Origin: Nautilus pompilius
Taxonomy: Eukaryota > Mollusca > Cephalopoda > Nautilida > Nautilidae
DNA length: 64,000 nt
Direction: 5' to 3'
Assembly: GCA_018389105.1 (NCBI GenBank)
Contig: JACATO010000067.1
Coordinates: 434,001-498,000 of the forward strand
Positions 61,601 to 63,159 of the stretch are shown piece by piece. Every line of letters starts with the position of its first letter. Position 1 is the stretch's first letter. The notes under the pieces were generated by a model, which had not been told where the DNA came from, did not search any database, and worked only from the letters and a program-made list of their open reading frames with translations. The translations under genes were made by a program, and so were the position numbers.

Positions 61601-63159
61601 GCGAGGATGGATGCTTCCATTGAGATGATTGCAATTTTGTTTCAGGTTCATAGCTGTACACCCATGTCTCATCACCAGTGATGATAGTGTTCATGAAGTT
61701 TTGATCTTGGCTAGCACACTACAGCATGTCCTGGGAGATTTCCTTTGTTTTCTTTCTGCTGGTCAGACAGCAACTATGGTACGAATTTGGCCGACACCCT
61801 CCTCATGCACAAATCTTCTGTTATAATTGACTGAACTGACCCATGGCTGATTCCAACTTCGGCAACAATCTCCTCAATAGTCACACAACGGTCTTCATAG
61901 ACTATTCCTCGAACCTTTGCAATCATTTCGTCGTTTCTGCTAGTTGATGGTCTGCCACAACATGGCTCACTGTCCACTGAGGTGCAGCCATCTTTGAACC
62001 GGTTGTACCACTCCTTTATTTGTGTTTTTCCCATAGCATCATCTCCAAAAGCCTTCTGAATCTTCTCGATAGTCTGGGCTTGTGTATCACCAAGTTTTTG
62101 GCAGAATTTAATACAGTATCTTTGCTCAATGCGCTCGGTCATCTTGACTCAAAAAGAAAAATCGCACAGCACACTCTTCACATCTGTACTCAACGTGTCA
62201 CTGTGGACGACTGGCGCAACCTACAGACACGAAAATTTTTGCGCATGCTCAGGAAGGATGCGGTCACCTAATACCCATGCGGATTTTGCTCACGCATTAT
62301 TTTGTTCAAACAAATTCAAGGTCAGATACTTTTTGACTACACCTCGTATTAAACAGTAAGCATTGACAAGTCTATGCAAGAGTAAAGATTCAAATGTTCA
62401 AAAATGCAAAATCTAGTTCAGTACCTGCCTTCTGCCAGCAAAACGTAGTATGGCCAAAACATATCAATAGGTAAACTCTTTTACCATTTGCTAAGGAACT
62501 ACCCAGCAAAACCTTTTTTTTTTTTTTTTTTTACACTCTTTATTTTCTGACTTGGATAAATTTTCTTCTCTTTCAAATATAATTGGATGTGTCACAGTTA
62601 TTTTTCTCTGCTTGCTTGGTCATAATTTTCATGCCACACTATGCCATTCCCCCATTCAAATAATATTCAGGGCATGTTAACCACACAAAATATAAAAGAA
62701 AAAAGAATGTTAACAAAAACACAACAACACATACCTGGAATGGGCTGTGCAGATGGGTAAAACATATTGAATCCTCTGAAATAGTCCTCAGTAAGCCACA
62801 GTTGATTATGGTGGTACTTTTGTATATCTTTGTCATATATTTCACCTAATATCTTGTTACCATCTGTCCAGTAAAACAGTTGGTTATGGCACACAATACT
62901 GACAATGCCATAGAAATGAGGGCGGATGGCATTTCTTCGAATGTCTGATGTGTCAGTGCCATCCAAAAAAGTCTCCATCATAGTATTGTACGTACTATTT
63001 GGAAAGTACAGTCTAATATTTTCAAAGTCAATGACAAATGACAACAGGTTTTCATTTCCTATGACTTCTTTAAGGTTGGCTTTTTGCATATTTTCAATGT
63101 CAGCAAGATCAATTCTAAATATTCCCTTTGTTGGACCTGACAAGGCAAAGTACAGATAC
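1507..63159 (-). CDS. ROS1: Sevenless/ROS1 receptor tyrosine kinase gene, 5'-partial, about 30-31 exons (span incl. introns)
   Basis: Single-pass receptor tyrosine kinase of the plasma membrane. Insect Sevenless is the R7 photoreceptor receptor for Boss; vertebrate ROS1 acts in epithelial differentiation. Seen here, 5' to 3': half of YWTD propeller 1, FN3-3, propeller 2, FN3-4 and FN3-5, propeller 3, FN3-6 to FN3-9, one transmembrane helix, a basic juxtamembrane stretch and a full tyrosine kinase domain. This matches the ROS1 domain order. The 30 exons listed separately splice in phase into 1798 codons. The family is about 2300-2600 residues, so several hundred N-terminal residues lie to the right of the window. 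All donors are GT except two GC donors in the kinase. Nothing suggests a pseudogene: every exon is open and the catalytic residues are kept. Family identity is near certain. Exact ends of exon 21/22 and the terminal exon need transcript evidence. Confidence 0.95.
1952..2325 (+). repeat. tRNA-derived SINE copy with A-rich tail
   Basis: A tRNA-like head (GCGGTGGTCTGCTGACAGAT, degenerate B box) is followed by a body with CTCACTCTTCCTCACCAGCC, GAAGAGTTCTACTAGAAATT and AGTACCAGGCCCC. It ends in an A-rich tail with (CAA)n. The body modules recur in the same order at 35.1, 38.3, 47.7 and (reversed) 58.6 kb. Confidence 0.7.
2536..2669 (-). CDS. ROS1: Exon 30: end of the kinase domain
   Basis: [18 protein letters not shown] is the terminal kinase motif (CW...RP[ST]F), followed by helix [12 protein letters not shown] and the start of the C-terminal tail ([10 protein letters not shown]). 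TCTTTAG/G acceptor; strong donor ACAA/GTAAGT leaves one base, so at least one more coding exon follows to the left. Confidence 0.94.
3608..3738 (+). repeat. tRNA-like SINE head, probably a second subtype
   Basis: GGTCACGGGTTCAGGACC resembles a pol III B box (GGTTCRANNCC). It is preceded by a tRNA-like stretch and followed by an A-rich tail. It lies in the intron between exons 29 and 30. No anticodon arm can be folded with confidence, so it is not a tRNA gene. Confidence 0.45.
3901..4035 (-). CDS. ROS1: Exon 29: kinase C-lobe
   Basis: A 135-base exon: [37 protein letters not shown] and ENCPDYL. It matches the W-[AS]-FG...TLGxQPYPA...GGRL block of Sev/ROS1 kinases. TTCATAG/G acceptor; donor TATCT/GTAAGA; the split leucine codon joins exon 30 as [11 protein letters not shown]. 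Confidence 0.95.
4036..5257. other. Intron 28-29 (GC-AG), no feature
   Basis: AT-rich intron with a poly-G run near 4205-4214. It begins on the transcript with GCAAGTAGA after ATATG. No transposon signature was seen. Confidence 0.7.
5258..5455 (-). CDS. ROS1: Exon 28: catalytic and activation loops; GC donor
   Basis: RDLAARNCL (catalytic loop), [10 protein letters not shown] (DFG), activation loop [14 protein letters not shown] with the three-tyrosine YxxxYY pattern, then [13 protein letters not shown] and TTQSDIW. TTGCAG/G acceptor. To keep frame with exon 29 it must end at ATATG/GCAAGT, a GC donor, giving [11 protein letters not shown]. The downstream in-frame GT (TGGCAA/GTAGAA) leaves the wrong phase. 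Confidence 0.95.
5549..5777. repeat. 113-base tandem duplication next to exon 28
   Basis: Two direct copies start with GTCTGCACAATGCAAAGAAA at 5549 and 5662 and end with GCTGTGTACTCATC(C/G)(A/T)TAAGCAG. They differ at a few positions and by small indels. They lie about 95 bases upstream of the acceptor of exon 28 on the transcript strand. Confidence 0.9.
6606..6703 (-). CDS. ROS1: Exon 27: kinase C-lobe, alpha-D/E to HR of HRD
   Basis: A 98-base exon encoding [20 protein letters not shown] and EEMHFVH plus two bases (AG) of the HRD arginine, completed by exon 28. It matches the GCxYLExMHFxHRDLA segment shared by Sev and ROS1. TTTCAG/GTG acceptor; donor CACAG/GTCTGT. Confidence 0.95.
6704..8056. 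other. Intron 26-27, with a (GA)n/(GT)n microsatellite
   Basis: AT-rich intron. A GA repeat runs into GT at about 7053-7080. Short ORFs have no recognisable similarity. Confidence 0.7.
8057..8251 (-). CDS. ROS1: Exon 26: kinase N-lobe, alpha-C helix and hinge
   Basis: A 195-base phase-0 exon. [20 protein letters not shown] contains the alpha-C glutamate. [16 protein letters not shown] is the hinge, with leucine at the gatekeeper position and the GG that follows in ROS1. The acceptor CTTAG/ACT is preceded by a (CT)n microsatellite that serves as the pyrimidine tract. Donor TCCT/GTAAGT. Confidence 0.95.
8255..8279. repeat. (GA)n microsatellite forming the pyrimidine tract of exon 26
   Basis: On the transcript strand this reads as an uninterrupted (CT)n-type run followed within a few bases by CTTAG/ACT, the acceptor of exon 26. 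The microsatellite is therefore probably part of the splice signal. Confidence 0.85.
8280..9295. other. Intron 25-26 (GC-AG), no other feature
   Basis: AT-rich intron that starts GCAAGTACC on the transcript strand. Nothing else recognisable. Confidence 0.7.
9296..9458 (-). CDS. ROS1: Exon 25: kinase N-lobe, P-loop and catalytic lysine; GC donor
   Basis: [16 protein letters not shown] leads to the P-loop [11 protein letters not shown] and the ATP-binding lysine in VAVK. TTTCAAG/T acceptor. The exon must end at GTCAAG/GCAAGT, a GC donor. The nearest GT (four bases on) would shift frame and reach a stop in exon 26. With the GC donor the join reads VAVKTLRKC, matching VAVKTLKKG of ROS1. Confidence 0.94.
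9982..10220. repeat. Three degenerate tandem units of about 80 bases
   Basis: Units begin near 9982, 10059 and 10141 with TATAAAT/TATAAAA followed by a TCCA block. Each carries AAGCCATCATG or AAGCCATAATG about 30 bases in. Units are diverged. They lie in the intron between exons 24 and 25. Confidence 0.6.
10470..10608 (-). CDS. ROS1: Exon 24: juxtamembrane region
   Basis: A 139-base exon. [14 protein letters not shown] is the basic stop-transfer, followed by a linker ending NNTLYSV, which parallels the juxtamembrane of ROS1 before the kinase. TTGCAG/TG acceptor; donor GTCAG/GTACTG. The split serine codon with exon 25 gives [11 protein letters not shown]. Confidence 0.92.
10671..10692. repeat. 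(CA)n microsatellite
   Basis: Short CA run in the intron between exons 23 and 24. The rest of 10693-11139 and 11303-12381 is AT-rich with no further feature. Confidence 0.9.
11141..11301. mobile_element. MITE, longest copy, with terminal inverted repeats
   Basis: The left end AGTGGCAAATTGTTAGAGCA and following CCAGTAA pair with the right end TTACTGGTGCTATAACAATT and following TACCACT, giving inverted ends of about 27 bases. The interior contains GATTATAGCATCATCTATA, shared with the copies at 43.7 and 48.6 kb. There is no coding capacity, so it would need a transposase in trans. Confidence 0.75.
12382..12483 (-). CDS. ROS1: Exon 23: transmembrane segment
   Basis: A 102-base exon encoding [10 protein letters not shown] followed by a hydrophobic helix of about 24 residues ([20 protein letters not shown]) ending at AAWA. 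The next exon begins with the basic stop-transfer [10 protein letters not shown]. This fixes the receptor as single-pass type I. TTTCAG/TA acceptor; donor GGCAG/GTAAGA. Confidence 0.95.
12484..13162. other. Intron 22-23, no feature
   Basis: AT-rich, no transposon or RNA signature recognised. The same holds for intron 21-22 (13336-13989) and intron 20-21 (14124-14509). Confidence 0.6.
13163..13319 (-). CDS. ROS1: Exon 22: FN3-9, C-terminal part (5' end uncertain)
   Basis: Strands C'-G of FN3-9: [36 protein letters not shown] and a tail into the stalk. The start at 13319 (GACAG/AAC) keeps frame with exon 21 and gives normal FN3 C-strand to tryptophan spacing. The acceptor with the better pyrimidine tract is 16 bases upstream (TTTTTTGCAG, exon start 13335), but in the required phase it meets a stop (AAC TAA) at once. 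Donor CAAAG/GTGATC; joins exon 23 as PKVNKNIS. Confidence 0.8.
13990..14123 (-). CDS. ROS1: Exon 21: FN3-9, N-terminal part (3' end uncertain)
   Basis: [17 protein letters not shown] starts the domain; YEISWPKP and ISQYQLQYY are strands B and C. The acceptor TTAG/CT is clear. The 3' end is either at 13990 (TTA/GTATGA) or 13996 (ACC/GTGTTA). Both leave phase 0, so both suit the phase-0 start proposed for exon 22. I prefer GTATGA as the better donor. Confidence 0.75.
14510..14705 (-). CDS. ROS1: Exon 20: FN3-8, C-terminal part
   Basis: A 196-base exon with [20 protein letters not shown] (E-F strands) and a G strand ending FKFKTL. TTTCAG/GTC acceptor; donor ATTGT/GTAAGC. The split serine codon with exon 21 gives TLSDVPNPP. 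The 3.3-kb upstream intron holds a Tigger relic. Confidence 0.93.
14985..16640 (-). pseudogene. Tigger/pogo-like (TIGD1-type) transposase relic
   Basis: A Tc1/mariner-superfamily, pogo-clade transposase broken by stops and frameshifts, in an intron. From its 5' end (right): a CENP-B-like helix-turn-helix ([12 protein letters not shown]), then [10 protein letters not shown] (first catalytic Asp kept), [20 protein letters not shown] and LKLLLIYHS. The second catalytic block is degraded, [13 protein letters not shown] where the family has a DNAPGHP-type motif. Then come [19 protein letters not shown] and an extended C-terminal part to about 14990. All these blocks are typical of TIGD1-like transposases. 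It is inactive by inspection. No inverted ends were found. Confidence 0.85.
16641..17970. other. Rest of intron 19-20
   Basis: May include the outer part of the Tigger element up to about 17.1 kb (for example ACTGTACTGTACAGTACTGT near 16820). Beyond that it is AT-rich with nothing recognised. Confidence 0.5.
17971..18147 (-). CDS. ROS1: Exon 19: FN3-7 end and FN3-8 start
   Basis: A 177-base exon. [17 protein letters not shown] is the F-G region of FN3-7 with paired cysteines. [18 protein letters not shown] starts FN3-8. TTTTAG/GTG acceptor; donor GCACTG/GTAAGC; phase 0 at both ends. Confidence 0.93.
18148..18995. other. Intron 18-19, no feature
   Basis: AT-rich. Plus-strand ORFs at 18243-18458 and 18493-18750 show no family signature and are probably chance. 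Introns 19235-19776 and 19919-20579 are likewise empty. Confidence 0.6.
18996..19234 (-). CDS. ROS1: Exon 18: FN3-7, main part
   Basis: A 239-base exon with [19 protein letters not shown] (B-C) and [13 protein letters not shown] (E-F). Sequons NWT and NLT are present. CTTAG/CA acceptor; donor TTTAAG/GTAATA in phase 0, continuing into VKMCQSN of exon 19. Confidence 0.94.
19777..19918 (-). CDS. ROS1: Exon 17: FN3-6, C-terminal part
   Basis: A 142-base exon. [20 protein letters not shown] is the textbook FN3 E-F segment (L-x-P-x-T-x-Y). It joins exon 18 as RPGAPSPVHH, the start of the next FN3. TCACAG/GAA acceptor; donor AGGTG/GTAAGA. Confidence 0.94.
20580..20791 (-). CDS. ROS1: Exon 16: FN3-6, N-terminal part
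   Basis: A 212-base exon. [11 protein letters not shown] links propeller 3 to an FN3 domain ([25 protein letters not shown]). Several cysteines (CLTP, WCKN, KCGP, LQCIS) may form disulfides in this atypical FN3. CTTCAG/AC acceptor; donor CTAAG/GTGAGC in phase 0. Confidence 0.9.
21360..22130 (+). pseudogene. Tc1-like transposase relic
   Basis: Plus strand, opposite to the host gene, inside the intron between exons 15 and 16. Readable blocks despite in-frame stops are a GQGRM motif, [14 protein letters not shown] (paired-like DNA-binding region), [21 protein letters not shown] (first catalytic Asp block) and [10 protein letters not shown] (second Asp block). This is the Tc1 family order. A third catalytic block is not clear. 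Many stops and frameshifts show it is dead. No inverted ends were confirmed. Confidence 0.85.
22210..22380 (-). CDS. ROS1: Exon 15: propeller 3, last blade
   Basis: A 171-base exon. [17 protein letters not shown] is the final YWTD blade and [15 protein letters not shown] the closing strand. It joins exon 16 as PLPDQQCLTP, the cysteine-containing cap after the propeller. CTGCAG/GT acceptor; donor GCCTG/GTATGT. Confidence 0.93.
22381..24276. other. Intron 14-15, with a purine/pyrimidine-biased stretch
   Basis: Mostly featureless AT-rich sequence. At about 24097-24215 the plus strand is almost pure pyrimidine (TCTCTCC-type), so the transcript is purine-rich directly downstream of the exon 14 donor. 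Confidence 0.7.
24277..24566 (-). CDS. ROS1: Exon 14: propeller 3 blades with furin-type site RSKR/D
   Basis: A 290-base exon. [15 protein letters not shown] and [17 protein letters not shown] are blade signatures. Between them lies a basic insert, [14 protein letters not shown]. It contains R-S-K-R followed by D, which fits the furin consensus R-x-[KR]-R in a likely surface loop. ATTACAG/T acceptor, AAATG/GTAAGA donor. The transcript strand just past the donor is a long purine-rich stretch. Confidence 0.93.
24640..24653. repeat. Run of 14 G
   Basis: Homopolymer G on the plus strand (C on the transcript) in the intron between exons 13 and 14. A (TG)n/(GA)n microsatellite lies at about 24739-24780. 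The rest of 24567-25998 is featureless. Confidence 0.9.
25999..26183 (-). CDS. ROS1: Exon 13: propeller 3 blade
   Basis: A 185-base exon. [18 protein letters not shown] is a typical blade (hydrophobic-D-W...IYVA). It ends SLAVNPYS and joins exon 14 as YSSLLFWTV, so the blade continues across the junction. TTTCAG/TTG acceptor; donor CCAG/GTAAAA. Confidence 0.94.
26633..26724. mobile_element. MITE copy (diverged)
   Basis: GTTATAGCACCTGAGCTATA at the left faces ACTGGTACTGTAACAGC at the right, with CTTCATCTATGCACTAAATT inside. Same family as the 11.1-kb copy, more diverged. Confidence 0.55.
27339..27538 (-). CDS. ROS1: Exon 12: propeller 3, first blades
   Basis: A 200-base exon. [17 protein letters not shown] is the first blade and [14 protein letters not shown] the next (YWTD variant FWFD). 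CTGCAG/AT acceptor; donor CAAA/GTAAGA in phase 0 with exon 13. Confidence 0.92.
28080..29090 (-). pseudogene. Tigger/pogo-like transposase relic (TIGD4/6-type)
   Basis: Minus strand, in the 7-kb intron between exons 11 and 12. Readable blocks are [20 protein letters not shown] and, in the catalytic core, [49 protein letters not shown], and a C-terminal piece near 28.1 kb ([11 protein letters not shown]). The family has a [LIV]DN-x-x-x-H motif at the second catalytic Asp; here the Asp reads Asn (VNNCSSH). Several frameshifts. Clearly inactive. Confidence 0.75.
29091..31310. other. Intron 11-12, middle part, nothing recognised
   Basis: The left part (29.1-29.8 kb) has a less AT-rich texture and may still belong to the Tigger element. 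The rest is AT-rich with no recognised feature. Confidence 0.5.
31320..31620 (+). pseudogene. Possible piggyBac-like transposase fragment
   Basis: An 82-codon open stretch (31317-31565). It is followed after a stop by DRFQ and, in another frame, LFHFDNE. This recalls the 'SRDRFxxIxxxLHFxDN' block of piggyBac transposases. The match is short and from memory only, so it is tentative. Confidence 0.25.
32011..32070. mobile_element. MITE half copy
   Basis: ACATTTAATTAAAATTATTG followed by GTGCTGTAACAACCAACTAG repeats the right half of the MITE family at 43.7 kb. The left half is not visible. The remainder to 34530 is AT-rich with nothing recognised. Confidence 0.6.
34531..34594 (-). CDS. ROS1: Exon 11: FN3-5, last strand (64-base exon)
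   Basis: A very short exon reading [14 protein letters not shown] and onward to ITN. It continues YHFQ of exon 10 into the F-G hairpin with two cysteines, a pattern seen in ROS1/Sev FN3 domains. GTCAG/ATT acceptor, AACA/GTAAGT donor. The split asparagine codon with exon 12 gives TNNLNPVP. It is flanked by introns of about 4 kb and 7 kb filled with transposon relics. Confidence 0.9.
35128..35395 (+). repeat. tRNA-derived SINE copy
   Basis: Same modules as the 1.95-kb copy: tRNA-like head (CCAGTGGCCCAATTAAAGTA, AGTTTGATACC B-box remnant), CTCACTCTTCTTCACCAGCT, ATGAAGAATTCTAGTAGGGA and the ...GCACTGGGCAC end. In the intron between exons 10 and 11. Confidence 0.75.
35700..36905 (-). pseudogene. 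Tigger/pogo-like transposase relic (TIGD4/6-type) with intact HTH
   Basis: Minus strand. The start is well kept: [20 protein letters not shown] and [20 protein letters not shown], a CENP-B-like helix-turn-helix. Further on, [17 protein letters not shown] is the first catalytic block with the Asp of ADET replaced by Asn. [10 protein letters not shown] follows, then beyond several stops a weak trace of the DQGI...FK..Y block and SLDTDS near 35.95 kb. Pseudogene by stops, frameshifts and catalytic change. Confidence 0.8.
36906..38339. other. Rest of intron 10-11, nothing recognised
   Basis: AT-rich. The first 100 bases may be the 5' flank of the Tigger element. Confidence 0.5.
38340..38475 (+). 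repeat. SINE fragment
   Basis: Partial copy of the same SINE body: CTTCCTTCCATATCTAAAAA, TGCAGAATTCTAGCAAGGAC and following bases. The tRNA-like head is missing or decayed. Confidence 0.55.
38682..38932 (-). CDS. ROS1: Exon 10: FN3-5, main part
   Basis: A 251-base exon. [11 protein letters not shown] starts the domain, [20 protein letters not shown] gives strands B-C with the FN3 tryptophan and tyrosine, and [13 protein letters not shown] gives strands E-F. Acceptor AATTAG/TA; donor TTCCAG/GTAAGC in phase 0. Confidence 0.94.
38933..40752. other. Intron 9-10, with a GGTTT pentamer repeat
   Basis: Holds a short (GGTTT)n tract at about 40293-40315. No other feature. Plus-strand ORF 40490-40717 has no recognisable family. 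Confidence 0.6.
40753..40882 (-). CDS. ROS1: Exon 9: FN3-4, C-terminal part
   Basis: A 130-base exon. [18 protein letters not shown] is the F strand and F-G loop with a cysteine typical of ROS1/Sev FN3 domains. It ends RTPMS and joins exon 10 as [10 protein letters not shown], the usual proline-rich start of the next FN3. TTTTAG/GTGG acceptor; donor TCCG/GTAAGA. Confidence 0.92.
42100..42870. other. Unclassified repeat-like segment with open frames on both strands
   Basis: A 127-codon plus-strand frame (42320-42703) overlaps minus-strand frames that also stay open over stretches. Base composition is less AT-rich than the surrounding intron. This looks like decayed transposon coding sequence, but I recognise no family motif. 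The rest of intron 8-9 (40883-42099 and 42871-43209) is featureless. Confidence 0.35.
43210..43376 (-). CDS. ROS1: Exon 8: FN3-4, N-terminal part
   Basis: A 167-base exon. [18 protein letters not shown] gives the B-C strands with the conserved tryptophan, followed by the C strand [17 protein letters not shown] acceptor; donor AAAAAA/GTAAGC in phase 0. Confidence 0.92.
43692..43792. mobile_element. MITE copy, about 100 bases, clear inverted ends
   Basis: GTTCTTATAGCACCAGTAAT and following TC pair with GAATTATTGGTGCTGTAACA and following AC, about 20 bases with few mismatches. The interior is CAATTATAGCTCATCTATAC and onward. It is the cleanest short member of the family. Confidence 0.75.
44150..44690. 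repeat. Unclassified interspersed-repeat-like segment
   Basis: Less AT-rich stretch in the intron between exons 7 and 8. Its texture suggests a decayed DNA transposon, but no coding motif or inverted end was confirmed. Confidence 0.25.
44934..45097 (-). CDS. ROS1: Exon 7: propeller 2, last blade
   Basis: A 164-base exon with blade signature [17 protein letters not shown] and sequons NTS and NIT. Acceptor TTGAAG/G, donor CCCAG/GTACAT. The closing sequence LQKYPAG (split alanine codon with exon 8) leads into FN3-4. Confidence 0.92.
45098..46922. other. Introns 6-7 and 5-6, no feature apart from exon 6
   Basis: Introns 45098-45783 and 46128-46922 flank exon 6. They are AT-rich, with a (CA)n/(TA)n run at about 46378-46400. 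Confidence 0.6.
45784..46127 (-). CDS. ROS1: Exon 6: propeller 2 blades
   Basis: A 344-base exon, the second longest here. It carries two blade repeats ([24 protein letters not shown]) and several sequons (NDS, NFS, NKS). CAG/ATC acceptor in phase 0; donor CAAG/GTAAT leaves AG, completed by exon 7 to give MSRSSGLQ. Confidence 0.94.
46923..47095 (-). CDS. ROS1: Exon 5: propeller 2 blade
   Basis: A 173-base exon. [17 protein letters not shown] is a classic YWTD blade (FDW...IYW). Sequons NET and NQT are present. TTTAG/AT acceptor; donor ACTTG/GTATG in phase 0 with exon 6. Confidence 0.94.
47690..47925 (+). repeat. tRNA-derived SINE copy
   Basis: Head with B-box-like AAGTTCAATCCC, then TTCTTTTCACTCTTTAGTAC, GAGGAGTTCTAGTATAGATT. 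Same order of modules as the copies at 1.95 and 35.1 kb. In the intron between exons 4 and 5. Confidence 0.75.
48401..48514 (-). CDS. ROS1: Exon 4: propeller 2, first blade
   Basis: A 114-base exon. It starts with the linker [13 protein letters not shown] and contains [12 protein letters not shown], the start of a six-bladed YWTD-type propeller. Donor CAAAG/GTGAAA leaves one base (G), and exon 5 completes an aspartate codon to read NIKDLAWHQ. Confidence 0.9.
48645..48745. mobile_element. MITE copy
   Basis: ACTTCATCTATACATTTAAT and TAGGAATTATTGATGATGTA match the right half of the 43.7-kb copy closely. The left end (ACTGTTAGTAGGCTATAT) is diverged. Confidence 0.65.
48746..51684. other. Rest of intron 3-4, nothing firm
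   Basis: Around 50070-50700 the sequence starting TACTACGCACAAAAAATTAA has the look of a DNA-transposon end and a non-coding body, but no partner end was confirmed. The remainder is AT-rich and empty. Confidence 0.4.
51685..51888 (-). CDS. ROS1: Exon 3: FN3-3, C-terminal part
   Basis: A 204-base exon with TGCAG/GA acceptor and AAAG/GTGGAT donor. It encodes the C-G strands of FN3-3. [18 protein letters not shown] is the usual 'L-P-x-T-x-[FY]-x-[FIV]-x-V-R-A' core, and [12 protein letters not shown] is the G strand. It has N-linked glycosylation sequons NVT and NYS. It splices to exon 4 as LHKVTVPPH. Confidence 0.92.
53550..54480 (+). pseudogene. Tc1-like transposase relic, strongly decayed
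   Basis: Plus strand, in the 5.6-kb intron between exons 2 and 3. The best block is near 54365-54430. Split over two frames it reads WPGQSP and then the equivalent of NPI-x-x-W-DIL, the Tc1 third-catalytic-residue region (family form 'WPAQSPDLNPIENLW'). Upstream pieces ([27 protein letters not shown]) are open but weakly recognisable. Stops and frameshifts throughout. Confidence 0.5.
54481..57532. other. Rest of intron 2-3
   Basis: Contains a possible transposon-end-like sequence near 56298-56335 (CATGGTGCAAAAAAATATGG followed by AATCACC), reminiscent of Tc1-type ends. No partner end was found. Otherwise AT-rich with nothing recognised. The same holds for 51889-53549. Confidence 0.4.
57533..57625 (-). 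CDS. ROS1: Exon 2: FN3-3, N-terminal part
   Basis: A 93-base exon (GACAG/TT acceptor, CCAAG/GTAAAG donor). It encodes the A-B-C strands of an FN3 domain with the usual tryptophan ([10 protein letters not shown]). It joins exon 3 through a split glycine codon to read [13 protein letters not shown]. It sits between propellers 1 and 2, as FN3-3 does in ROS1. Confidence 0.9.
57626..61010. other. Intron 1-2, left part (outside the SINE)
   Basis: Includes less AT-rich stretches at 58238-58441, 58960-59260 and 60360-60775 with short ORFs on either strand that I do not recognise. They are probably repeat remnants. Confidence 0.4.
58598..58848 (-). repeat. tRNA-derived SINE copy, best preserved, reversed
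   Basis: On the minus strand: GTGACCCAATAGTTAGGCCA, then CCTGAGTTTGATTCCCAG with a good pol III B box. TTTCTTCTTGCTCTTTTTCA, AAAGAGTTCTAGTCGGGATT and AGTGCCAGGCCCCTCAAACT follow. The head resembles a tRNA, supporting a tRNA-derived SINE. In the intron between exons 1 and 2. Confidence 0.8.
61011..62346 (-). mobile_element. Mariner element, 1336 bases, complete ends, TA target duplication
   Basis: Inverted ends CGAGGTGTAGTCAAAAAGTA and following TCCGACCTT (left) versus the same with TCTGACCTT (right, reverse complement), about 29 bases with one mismatch. TA lies directly outside both ends (61009-61010 and 62347-62348), the mariner target site. The length is typical of mariner. It sits in the intron between exons 1 and 2, with the transposase on the same strand as the host gene. 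Confidence 0.93.
61083..62142 (-). pseudogene. Mariner transposase, frameshifted
   Basis: Starts at an ATG at 62142 with [18 protein letters not shown] and a helix-turn-helix ([33 protein letters not shown]), intact for about 120 residues to FVP. There a stop replaces the expected lysine. Catalytic blocks follow in shifted frames: [11 protein letters not shown] (61.69 kb), [14 protein letters not shown] (about 61.37 kb) and [14 protein letters not shown] (about 61.28 kb). The spacing from the Asp of HDN to the Asp of APCD is 34 residues, the DD34D signature of mariner. Several frameshifts and stops make it inactive, though all three catalytic Asp codons survive. Confidence 0.92.
62514..62532. 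repeat. Poly-T run
   Basis: Homopolymer of about 19 T just left of exon 1, downstream of its donor on the transcript strand. Confidence 0.9.
62735..63159 (-). CDS. ROS1: Exon 1 in window: second half of YWTD propeller 1
   Basis: Acceptor CCAG/G and donor CCAG/GTATG frame 141 whole codons. Blade signatures [16 protein letters not shown] and LFYWTDGN are typical of ROS1/LDLR-type propellers. The last codon is split as G/TT and joins exon 2 as QPIPVPHSS. About half of the propeller must lie in exons right of the window. Acceptor phase requires two bases from the missing upstream exon. Confidence 0.9.

Noticed and set aside
61396-61623. Plus-strand ORFs within 61.4-62.36 kb
   Set aside because: These are shadows of the minus-strand mariner transposase.
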